Source of the DNA: an uncultured Eubacteriales bacterium
GTDB taxonomy: Bacteria > Bacillota > Clostridia > Oscillospirales > Acutalibacteraceae
Assembly (NCBI GenBank): GCA_900313125.1
Contig: OMPZ01000126.1
Location: forward strand, 1 to 7,413
Reading direction: 5' to 3'
Length of the DNA: 7,413 nt
In this document: one piece after another, positions 1 to 6,412 of the stretch
How the letters are laid out: every line of letters starts with the position of its first letter
How positions within the stretch are numbered: the stretch's first letter is position 1
The notes under the pieces: generated by a model
The model's input: only the letters and a program-made list of their open reading frames with translations
Told to the model about the DNA's origin: nothing
Database searches by the model: none
Made by a program: the position numbers and the translations under genes

Positions 1-1
1 A

Positions 2-1786
2 CACAACAAGACACTTGCCGCACAGCTTCACGGGGAATTCAAGGAGTTCTTCCCGAACAACGCTGTGGAATACTTCGTTTCTTACTACGACTACTACCAG
101 CCGGAAGCGTACATTGCCGCTACCGACACATATATCGAAAAAGATTCGTCGATCAACGACGAGATAGACAAGCTGCGCCACAGCGCGACGCTCGCGCTGT
201 CCGAGCGCAGAGACGTTATTATCGTGGCGAGCGTATCGTGCATCTACAGCTTGGGCAACCCGATAGATTACCGCACAATGGTCATCTCGCTGCGCCCCGG
301 CATGGAGAAGAACCGCGACGAGCTGCTGAAAAAGCTCGTCGAGCTTCAGTACGAGCGAAACGACATAAACTTTACAAGAAATAAATTCAGGGTAAAGGGC
401 GACGTTGTAGACATCTTCCCCGCCGCGAGCGGCGACAACATTATCCGCGTTGAGTTTTTCGGCGACGAGATCGACACTATAAGCGAAGTGAACCCTCTCA
501 CCGGCGACGTTATCTCACGTCTGCGCCACGCGGCTATATACCCGGCGTCGCACTACATCGTTCCGAAGGACAAGATGAACGCGGCTATCCGCGAGATAGA
601 GCGCGAGCTTGACGAACGCCTTGAGTACTTCCGCCGTGAAGGCAAGCTGCTTGAAGCGCAGCGAATCGAACAGCGCACGCGCTACGACATCGAGTCGCTG
701 CTCGAGATCGGCTTCTGCCCCGGCATCGAGAACTACTCCCGCGTGCTTTCGGGAAGGAAGCCCGGTAGTATGCCCTACACTCTGCTCGATTACTTCCCCG
801 AAGATTTTCTGCTGTTTGTGGATGAGTCTCACGTTACGCTGCCGCAGGTGCGCGGTATGTACGCGGGCGACCGCGCGAGAAAGCAGAATCTCGTAGATTA
901 CGGCTTCCGTCTGCCCTCGGCGTTTGACAACCGCCCCTTGAATTTTGACGAATTTTACGGTAAAATAAATCAGGCGGTCTTTGTCTCGGCAACGCCCGGC
1001 GACTTTGAGCTTGACAAGAGCGGCATCACCGCCGAACAGGTGATACGCCCGACGGGACTTCTCGACCCCGAGATCTCGGTACGCCCGACAGAGGGTCAGA
1101 TAGACGACCTTATCTCCGAAATAAACGACCGGATAAAGAAGGGTTTCCGCACGCTCGTTACGACGCTCACGAAAAAAATGGCGGAGGACCTCACGGGCTA
1201 CCTCGACGAAATGGGAATCAAGGTGCGCTATATGCACCACGACATCGACACGGTAGAGCGTATGGAGATCATCAGAGGGCTGCGTCTCGGCGATTTTGAC
1301 GTGCTTGTGGGCATCAACCTTCTGCGCGAGGGTCTCGATATCCCCGAGGTCGCTCTCGTGGCGATACTCGACGCCGACAAGGAGGGCTTTCTGCGTTCCG
1401 ACCGCAGTCTGATACAGACGATAGGCCGCGCCGCGCGAAACAGCGAAGGCTCCGTCATCATGTACGCCGACAGCGTTACCCCCTCTATGGAGAAGGCTCT
1501 GACAGAGACGGCGCGCCGCCGCGAGATACAGATGAAGTACAACGAAGAGCACGGCATCACGCCGACAACGATCATCAAAAAGGTCAGCGACGTGCTTGAG
1601 ATATCGACTCACGCCGACGATGACAAGAAATACAAAAAGCAGCTTACTCCAGAAGAAAAGCAGCGGCTCATCGAGCAGCTTACGAAGGAGATGAAGGCTG
1701 CCGCAAAGATACTCGAATTTGAACACGCCGCGTTCCTCAGAGACAAGATAAACAAGCTTCGAGGAAACGGCAAAGGCAAAAAATAA
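2..1786 (+). CDS. uvrB: UvrABC excinuclease subunit B (UvrB), 5'-truncated by window edge
   Basis: UvrB is the damage-verifying helicase-like subunit of nucleotide excision repair. It is loaded on DNA by UvrA and recruits UvrC for dual incision. The frame is open from base 2 and begins inside the conserved NKTLAAQ segment, so about 64 N-terminal residues, including the Walker A loop, lie outside the window. The GTG at 65 is an internal Val, not the start. Counting visible residues from base 2: the damage-probing beta-hairpin region begins at YYDYYQPEAY (28-37); the Walker B-type DESH box is at 274-277; SATPG is at 329-333; TTLTKKM is at 387-393; LREGLD is at 441-446; the motif VI arginine-finger element QTIGRAARN is at 472-480. 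A UVR (UvrC-binding) helical motif lies near 556-588, close to the C-terminus. The 594 visible residues plus the missing part give the usual length of about 660. No motif is damaged. The topoisomerase genes follow after 16 nt, which suggests an operon. Confidence 0.97.
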   Translation, partial: HNKTLAAQLHGEFKEFFPNNAVEYFVSYYDYYQPEAYIAATDTYIEKDSSINDEIDKLRHSATLALSERRDVIIVASVSCIYSLGNPIDYRTMVISLRPGMEKNRDELLKKLVELQYERNDINFTRNKFRVKGDVVDIFPAASGDNIIRVEFFGDEIDTISEVNPLTGDVISRLRHAAIYPASHYIVPKDKMNAAIREIERELDERLEYFRREGKLLEAQRIEQRTRYDIESLLEIGFCPGIENYSRVLSGRKPGSMPYTLLDYFPEDFLLFVDESHVTLPQVRGMYAGDRARKQNLVDYGFRLPSAFDNRPLNFDEFYGKINQAVFVSATPGDFELDKSGITAEQVIRPTGLLDPEISVRPTEGQIDDLISEINDRIKKGFRTLVTTLTKKMAEDLTGYLDEMGIKVRYMHHDIDTVERMEIIRGLRLGDFDVLVGINLLREGLDIPEVALVAILDADKEGFLRSDRSLIQTIGRAARNSEGSVIMYADSVTPSMEKALTETARRREIQMKYNEEHGITPTTIIKKVSDVLEISTHADDDKKYKKQLTPEEKQRLIEQLTKEMKAAAKILEFEHAAFLRDKINKLRGNGKGKK

Positions 1787-1802
1787 CTAAAGGGTAAACT
1801 AT

Positions 1803-3791
1803 ATGGCTAAGAAGAAAAAAACTCCCGAATATGACAACGAAAGTATCGTCGCGCTAAAGGGCGCCGACAGAGTAAGAAAACGCCCCGCCGTAATTTTCGG
1901 CTCGGACGGTCTTGAGGGCTGCGAGCACTCGTTTTTCGAGATACTCTCAAACTCGATCGACGAAGCGCGCGAGGGCTACGGCAGAATGATAACCGTGACG
2001 TATTACTCCGACAAATCGGTCGAGGTAGAGGACCACGGGCGCGGCATTCCCGTCGATTACAACAACGGCGAGCAGAAATACAACTGGGAGCTCGTTTTCT
2101 GCGAGCTTTACGCGGGAGGAAAGTACAACAACAGCGAGGGCGAAAACTACGAGTACTCACTCGGCTTGAACGGTCTCGGTCTTTGCTCGACGCAGTATTC
2201 CTCGGAATATATGGACGTTGACATCAGGCGCGACGGTAAGCGCTACACGCTCCATTTTGAAAAGGGCGAGAACGTCGGCGGTCTCAAGCGCGAGCCTTAC
2301 GCGAAAAAGGACACCGGCACGAAGATCAGATGGCGTCCCGACCTCGACGTATTTACGGATATCGACATTCCGGCGGAATACTTCGCCGACGCGATACGCA
2401 GACAGGCTATCGTAAACGCGGGCATAAAATTTATCCTCCGCATACAGAACGGCAAGGGCTTCGACACGACGGAGTTCATATACGACAACGGCATCGCCGA
2501 CCACGTCAAAGAAGTAGTCGGCGAGGACGCGATGACGAGCGTTCAGTCGTGGCAGGCGGAGAGAATGGTGCGCGACCGCGACGACAAGCCGGAGTACAAG
2601 GCTAAAATGAACATCGCGCTCGCGTTCTCGAACAAGGTCAACGTCAAGGAGTACTACCACAACTCGAGCTGGCTCGAATACGGCGGCGTTCACGAAGCCG
2701 CTGTAAAGAACGCGTTCGTTTATCAGATAGATTCATACCTCAAGCAAAACGGCAAGTACAACAAGAGCGAGAGCAAGATAAAATTCACCGACGTCGAGGA
2801 CTGCCTTGTCATCGTGATATCGTCGTTTTCAAGCGTTACGTCTTACGAGAACCAGACGAAAAAGGCGATAAACAACAAGGGCATTCAGGACGCTCTCGTC
2901 GATGTGCTGCGCCATCAGCTTGAGATCTACTTCATAGAGAACCCGATCGAAGCGGACAAGATCGCCGGACAGGTGCTCGTCAACAAGCGCAGCCGCGAAA
3001 AAGCCGAGAAAACAAGGCTCGACATAAAGAAAACGCTCTCGAGCAACATGGACATGACGAGCAGAGTGGCGAAGTTCGTAGACTGCCGCAGCAAGGACGT
3101 TTCGCAGCGCGAGCTGTTTATCGTGGAGGGCGACTCGGCTCTCGGCGCGTGCAAGCAGGCGCGCGACCCCGATTTTCAGGCTATCATGCCGATACGCGGC
3201 AAGATACTCAACTGCCTGAAGGCGGACTACGACAAGATCTTCAAAAGCGAGATCATCACCGACCTTCTCAAGGTGCTCGGCTGCGGCGTTGAGGTAACGG
3301 CGAAGTCGAACAAGAACCTTTCGCTCTTCGACCTCAATATGCTGCGCTGGAACAAGGTGATACTCTGCACCGATGCCGACGTGGACGGTTTCCAGATACG
3401 CACGCTGCTGCTCACGATGATATACCGCCTCACCCCCACGCTTATCCGCGAGGGCAAGGTCTTTATCGCGGAGTCGCCGCTTTACGAGATCACGTCGAAG
3501 CAGCAGGTGTACTTCGCTTACACCGAGCAGGAGAAGGACGAGTTTATCAAGCAGATCGGCAGCGAGAAATTCACCGTGCAGCGTTCAAAGGGTCTCGGCG
3601 AGAACGAGCCCGACATGATGAACCTTACGACGATGAACCCGAAAACGCGAAGGCTTATCAAGATAATGCCCGACGACGCCGAGAAAACAGCGGAGATATT
3701 CGACATTCTCCTCGGCGACAACCTGAGCGGACGAAAGGATTACATCGTACAACACGGCGCGGATTACATTGATAATCTCGACGTAAGCTAA
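1803..3791 (+). CDS. Type IIA DNA topoisomerase ATPase/TOPRIM subunit, ParE/GyrB-like, divergent
   Basis: This is the ATP-driven subunit of a type IIA topoisomerase. ATP binding closes the gate that captures a DNA segment, and the TOPRIM domain supplies Mg2+ for cleavage. The 662 residues match the GyrB/ParE length. GHKL ATPase: Glu46 and Asn50 in FEILSNSIDEA match catalytic Glu42 and Asn46 of E. coli GyrB; Asp77 lies in DHGRGIP; Lys107 in AGGK; the ATP lid LGLNGLG is at 120-126; Arg143 matches GyrB Arg136; TGT is at 171-173. The transducer domain has GGVHE and the QTK loop (351-353). TOPRIM: catalytic Glu442 in VEGDSA, PIRGK at 463-467, and the DxDxD set Asp524/526/528. The C-terminus has QRSKGLGE and the TTMNPKTR stretch. 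Departures from the family: ATP-lid His is Asn123, EGDSAGG is EGDSALG, and DGxHIRT is DGFQIRT. The ATG has a weak AAAGGG ribosome site 8 nt upstream. Gyrase versus Topo IV cannot be settled by this subunit alone; its partner suggests a ParE-like role. Confidence 0.93.
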   Translation: MAKKKKTPEYDNESIVALKGADRVRKRPAVIFGSDGLEGCEHSFFEILSNSIDEAREGYGRMITVTYYSDKSVEVEDHGRGIPVDYNNGEQKYNWELVFCELYAGGKYNNSEGENYEYSLGLNGLGLCSTQYSSEYMDVDIRRDGKRYTLHFEKGENVGGLKREPYAKKDTGTKIRWRPDLDVFTDIDIPAEYFADAIRRQAIVNAGIKFILRIQNGKGFDTTEFIYDNGIADHVKEVVGEDAMTSVQSWQAERMVRDRDDKPEYKAKMNIALAFSNKVNVKEYYHNSSWLEYGGVHEAAVKNAFVYQIDSYLKQNGKYNKSESKIKFTDVEDCLVIVISSFSSVTSYENQTKKAINNKGIQDALVDVLRHQLEIYFIENPIEADKIAGQVLVNKRSREKAEKTRLDIKKTLSSNMDMTSRVAKFVDCRSKDVSQRELFIVEGDSALGACKQARDPDFQAIMPIRGKILNCLKADYDKIFKSEIITDLLKVLGCGVEVTAKSNKNLSLFDLNMLRWNKVILCTDADVDGFQIRTLLLTMIYRLTPTLIREGKVFIAESPLYEITSKQQVYFAYTEQEKDEFIKQIGSEKFTVQRSKGLGENEPDMMNLTTMNPKTRRLIKIMPDDAEKTAEIFDILLGDNLSGRKDYIVQHGADYIDNLDVS

Positions 3792-3792
3792 C

Positions 3793-3797
3793 GGAGG
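3793..3797 (+). promoter_or_regulatory. Shine-Dalgarno site GGAGG for the cleavage-subunit gene
   Basis: GGAGG sits 8 nt before the ATG at 3806, in the 14-nt gap after the ATPase-subunit stop codon. It is stronger than the AAAGGG in front of the ATPase subunit and fixes the start at 3806. The two subunits are therefore probably translated from one message without overlap. Confidence 0.85.
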
Positions 3798-3805
3798 ACG
3801 ATCGG

Positions 3806-6043
3806 ATGGCAAGAAGAAAAAAAGGCGAGACAAAGCCGTCTGCGCCTTCGATGAAGGGCGTCATCAAGGGCGCCGGAGACGTTATCGACCAAGAGATCGT
3901 CTCAACTATCAGGGAAAACTATATGCCCTACGCGATGAGCGTTATACTGTCGCGAGCTATCCCCGAGATCGACGGCTTCAAGCCGTCGCACAGAAAGCTG
4001 CTCTACACAATGTACAAAATGGGGCTGCTGGGAGCCTCCCGAACGAAATCGGCGAACATCGTCGGTCAGACTATGAAGCTGAATCCTCACGGCGACAGCG
4101 CGATCTACGACACGATGGTCAGGCTTTCGCGCGGCTACGAAGCGCTGCTGCACCCGTACGTTGACAGCAAAGGCAACTTCGGTAAGTTTTACAGCCGCGA
4201 CATGGCGTGGGCTGCGTCGCGTTATACGGAAGCGAAGCTCGACTCTATCTGCAGCGAGCTTTTCCGCGATATAGACAAGGACACCGTTGATTTCGTCGAT
4301 AACTACGACAACACGCTAAAAGAGCCGACTCTGCTGCCGGCGTCCTTTCCGTCGGTGCTCGTAAACGCCAACACCGGCATCGCGGTAGGTATGGCAAGCT
4401 CGATCTGCTCGTTCAACCTGCGCGAGCTTTGCGAAACGACGATCGCGCTCATCAAGGACAAAGACCACGACATCATGTCAACGCTGCCCGCTCCCGATTT
4501 TATCGGCGGCGGTCAGATAATCAGAGACGTCAAGGCGTTGTCGCAGATCTACGAAACGGGCCGCGGCAGCTTTAAGGTACGCGCGACCTACACCTACGAC
4601 AAGAGCGCAAACTGCATCGACGTTCACTCTATCCCCCCGACGACCACGTCGGAGGCGATCATAGAAAAGATAATCGAGCTTGCGAAGGGCGGCAAGATAC
4701 GCGAGATATCCGATATCCGCGACGAGACAGGTATCGACGGTCTGAAAATAACGATCGACCTCAAGCGCGGAACAGACGCCGACGTTCTCATGCAGAAGCT
4801 TTACAAAATGACGCCGCTCGAGGACTCCTTCTCGTGCAACTTCAACGTGCTGATCGCGGGCGTGCCGCGCGTTCTCGGCGTCAGAGCGCTGCTCGACGAA
4901 TGGACGGCGTTCAGGATAGAATGCATTCGCCGCCGCACGGCTTACGACCTTAACAAAAAGCAGGACAAGCTGCATCTGCTCGAGGGTCTTGAGAAGATTC
5001 TTCTCGACATCGACCAGGCGATAAAGATCGTTCGCGAGACTGAGGAAGAATCGCTCGTTGTACCGAACCTCATGGTGGGCTTCGGCATCGACGAGATACA
5101 GGCGGAATATGTAGCCGAGATCAAGCTGCGCCACCTGAACCGCGAGTATATCCTCAACCGCACGAAGGAGATCGAATCGCTCAAAGAGGAGATCGAAAAG
5201 CTCAGGGGCATTCTCGAAAGCAAGACGAAGGTGAAAAACATCATCGTCGCCGAGCTGAAGGACGTTGCCAAAAAGTACGGCAAGGACAGAGTTTCCACGC
5301 TCATCGACCCCGAGGACATTACCGACGTCGATATCACGCCGGAGATACCCGACTACCCCGTACACCTCTACTTCACGCGCGAGGGCTATTTCAAGAAGAT
5401 CACTCCCCTGTCGCTCAGAATGGGCGGCGAGCAGAAGCTCAAGGAGGGCGACGAGATAATCCAGAGCTATGAAAGCACCAACACCGCCGACCTGATCTTC
5501 TTCACGAATCAATGCAGGGCGTACAAGGCGAAGGCGAGCGACTTTTTCGACACGAAGGCGAGCGTTCTCGGCGACTACATCGCTGCCAAGCTCGGCATGG
5601 AGGAGGACGAGATCCCCGTTGCCATGCTCGTGACGAAGGACTACACGGGCTTTGTCGTGTTTGTGTTCAACAACGGAAAGGTCGCGAAGGTGCCGCTCTC
5701 CGCTTACGAAACAAAAACGAACCGCCGCAAGCTGACGGGCGCGTACTGCGACAAAGCGCCGCTCACGCAGGTGCTCTTTATCGAGGAGGACTGCGACCTG
5801 CTGCTGACCTCGTCTTCGGGAAGGATGCTGCTTGTACACTCGGGCAGCGTTCCGCTTAAAACGACGAGAACGACTCAGGGCGTCGCCGTTATGAAGCTCA
5901 AGAAGGGGCACTTCGTTTTGAAGGCTGAGATCTACACGCCCGGCAGATTCAAAAACGAAAAGCGTTACCGCACAAAATCGCTGCCGACACTCGGCGCGCT
6001 GCCCGGCGGCGACGACGCAGAGCAGCTTGAGCTGGATATTTAA
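3806..6043 (+). CDS. Type IIA DNA topoisomerase cleavage subunit, ParC/GyrA-like, short C-terminal domain
   Basis: This subunit breaks and rejoins DNA through a tyrosine-phosphodiester bond and partners the ATPase subunit just upstream. It has a basic N-terminal tail (about 1-30), then the winged-helix domain: YAMSVILSRAIPE, DGFKPSHRKLLYTM, and NPHGDSAIYD at 93-102. The active-site pair is Arg139-Tyr140 in AASRYTE. The quinolone-contact positions equivalent to E. coli GyrA Ser83 and Asp87 are Ser98 and Asp102, the sensitive type. The tower follows, with the DNA-bending Ile in GIAVGMA (191-197), and then a C-gate coiled coil near 369-495. The C-terminal domain, from about 517, shows four beta-pinwheel-like repeats near 518-534, 561-580, 614-633 and 661-684. 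GyrA proteins usually have six blades and about 820 residues; this one has 745. The GyrA-box position holds RMGGEQK (538-544), not QRRGGKG, which argues against true DNA-wrapping gyrase activity and favours a ParC-like enzyme. That subtype call is inference. Confidence 0.93.
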   Translation: MARRKKGETKPSAPSMKGVIKGAGDVIDQEIVSTIRENYMPYAMSVILSRAIPEIDGFKPSHRKLLYTMYKMGLLGASRTKSANIVGQTMKLNPHGDSAIYDTMVRLSRGYEALLHPYVDSKGNFGKFYSRDMAWAASRYTEAKLDSICSELFRDIDKDTVDFVDNYDNTLKEPTLLPASFPSVLVNANTGIAVGMASSICSFNLRELCETTIALIKDKDHDIMSTLPAPDFIGGGQIIRDVKALSQIYETGRGSFKVRATYTYDKSANCIDVHSIPPTTTSEAIIEKIIELAKGGKIREISDIRDETGIDGLKITIDLKRGTDADVLMQKLYKMTPLEDSFSCNFNVLIAGVPRVLGVRALLDEWTAFRIECIRRRTAYDLNKKQDKLHLLEGLEKILLDIDQAIKIVRETEEESLVVPNLMVGFGIDEIQAEYVAEIKLRHLNREYILNRTKEIESLKEEIEKLRGILESKTKVKNIIVAELKDVAKKYGKDRVSTLIDPEDITDVDITPEIPDYPVHLYFTREGYFKKITPLSLRMGGEQKLKEGDEIIQSYESTNTADLIFFTNQCRAYKAKASDFFDTKASVLGDYIAAKLGMEEDEIPVAMLVTKDYTGFVVFVFNNGKVAKVPLSAYETKTNRRKLTGAYCDKAPLTQVLFIEEDCDLLLTSSSGRMLLVHSGSVPLKTTRTTQGVAVMKLKKGHFVLKAEIYTPGRFKNEKRYRTKSLPTLGALPGGDDAEQLELDI

Positions 6044-6069
6044 GCTAAAAACGCAACATATTGATAAAT

Positions 6070-6110
6070 TTGCAGACGCGACCACAAAATCGTGTCTGCA
6101 ATACTATTTT
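6070..6110 (+). terminator. Rho-independent terminator of the uvrB-topoisomerase operon
   Basis: Bases 6070-6081 pair with 6090-6101 in a 12-bp stem with one G-U wobble, core TGCAGAC/GTCTGCA. The loop is 8 nt, and the stem is followed by a U-rich tail (ATACTATTTT, part of which is in the stem base). It begins 27 bases after the cleavage-subunit stop codon. It is the only clear terminator downstream of uvrB in the window, which supports one transcript for the three genes. Confidence 0.85.
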
Positions 6111-6208
6111 CACACAAGTTGCATAAAAATTACAGGAAGATTTACAATATAATTACTGAAATTTCAAAAGATTACAAAAGGCAAGTTTATTCCCGTCAAA
6201 CGCAAAAG

Positions 6209-6254
6209 TCGGCAAAAACGCCGATATCATGCGAAATTTCGCGTGTCATTTTTT
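6209..6254 (+). terminator. Tandem hairpins followed by T6; possible second terminator or small-RNA 3' end
   Basis: A 5-bp hairpin, TCGGC (6209-6213) with GCCGA (6220-6224) around AAAAAC, is followed directly by a second stem. In that second stem 6228-6234 pairs with 6239-6245 (one wobble), with loop AATT and the palindromic core GCGAAATTTCGC at 6231-6242. Six Ts lie at 6249-6254. The form fits an intrinsic terminator on the + strand, either as a backup for the operon or ending a short transcript begun inside the gap. No such transcript is proven. Confidence 0.45.
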
Positions 6255-6272
6255 GTAGATTTCTTCAAAATA

Positions 6273-6320
6273 GTTACAAAATGTTACAAGATTGAAAATT
6301 GACATATTATAGTCTTGTAA
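6273..6320. promoter_or_regulatory. Candidate operator: TTACAA boxes around the promoter
   Basis: GTTACAA occurs at 6273-6279 and again at 6283-6289, exactly 10 bp apart, ending 9 bp before the -35 box. The second copy extends to TTACAAGA (6284-6291), which has a perfect inverted partner TCTTGTAA (6313-6320) inside the promoter spacer. Further TTACAA copies lie at 6142-6147 and 6172-6177. A one-turn direct repeat just upstream of -35 resembles the half-site layout used by OmpR/PhoB-family response regulators. The binding factor is unknown, and AT-rich DNA makes some matches likely by chance. Confidence 0.4.
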
Positions 6321-6328
6321 TCTATAAT
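6299..6328 (+). promoter_or_regulatory. Consensus sigma-A promoter of the zinc-ribbon gene
   Basis: TTGACA at 6299-6304 and TATAAT at 6323-6328 are both perfect vegetative sigma-factor hexamers, separated by 18 bp (17 is ideal). Transcription should begin near 6335, leaving an untranslated leader of about 75 nt before the TTG start at 6410. The flanking repeated boxes suggest that this strong core is controlled by a bound protein. Confidence 0.85.
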
Positions 6329-6354
6329 TAAGAAGTCATCTATTTGTTTTGTAT

Positions 6355-6388
6355 TCGGTTTTATCATATCAAGATCTGATAACGCCGA
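6355..6388 (+). promoter_or_regulatory. Hairpin in the 5' leader of the zinc-ribbon gene
   Basis: TCGG (6355-6358) pairs with CCGA (6385-6388), and TTATCA (6361-6366) pairs with TGATAA (6377-6382). A 2x2 internal loop lies between the two stems and the apical loop is 10 nt. The structure ends 8 nt before the ribosome-binding site. It has no U-tract, so it is not a terminator. It may stabilise the message or affect translation. It matches no riboswitch class that I recognise. Confidence 0.4.
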
Positions 6389-6396
6389 TGTTTTGT

Positions 6397-6412
6397 GGAG
6401 GGGTTCAATTTG
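6397..6412 (+). promoter_or_regulatory. Strong Shine-Dalgarno site deciding a TTG start codon
   Basis: GGAGGGG at 6397-6403 is followed by TTG at 6410-6412, with 8 nt between the GGAGG core and the start codon. The nearest ATG (6418) is in another frame that stops after ten codons. An in-frame GTG at 6395 overlaps the Shine-Dalgarno itself and has no site of its own. TTG is therefore the best start. Confidence 0.8.

Larger units (their letters stand above)
6044..6409 (+). other. AT-rich intergenic regulatory region
   Basis: This gap of 366 bases separates the topoisomerase operon from the zinc-ribbon gene and is much richer in A+T than the flanking genes. In order it holds an intrinsic terminator, an isolated TATAAT at 6148-6153 without a well-spaced -35 box, tandem hairpins ending in T6, repeated TTACAA boxes, a consensus promoter, and a leader hairpin before a Shine-Dalgarno site. 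I see no convincing protein gene here. Confidence 0.8.

Noticed and set aside
65..67. GTG at 65 as the uvrB start.
   Set aside because: The upstream codons from base 2 encode the conserved NKTLAAQLHGEFKEFF segment of UvrB, so the gene is cut by the window edge, not short.
515..1726. Antisense open frame of 403 codons opposite uvrB.
   Set aside because: It is the shadow of a gene with all UvrB motifs on the other strand, and its product shows no domain I recognise.
4478..6085. Antisense open frame of 535 codons opposite the cleavage-subunit gene.
   Set aside because: It mirrors a strongly supported gene; long antisense frames are expected from its codon bias. The product is Arg/Val/Leu-rich with no recognisable motif, and its start lies in the terminator.
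6092..6295. Open frame of 67 codons starting with GTG in the AT-rich gap.
   Set aside because: It starts inside the operon terminator stem, has no Shine-Dalgarno, runs through the second hairpin/T6 element, and its Lys/Ile/Ser/Tyr-rich product looks like translated AT-rich noncoding DNA.
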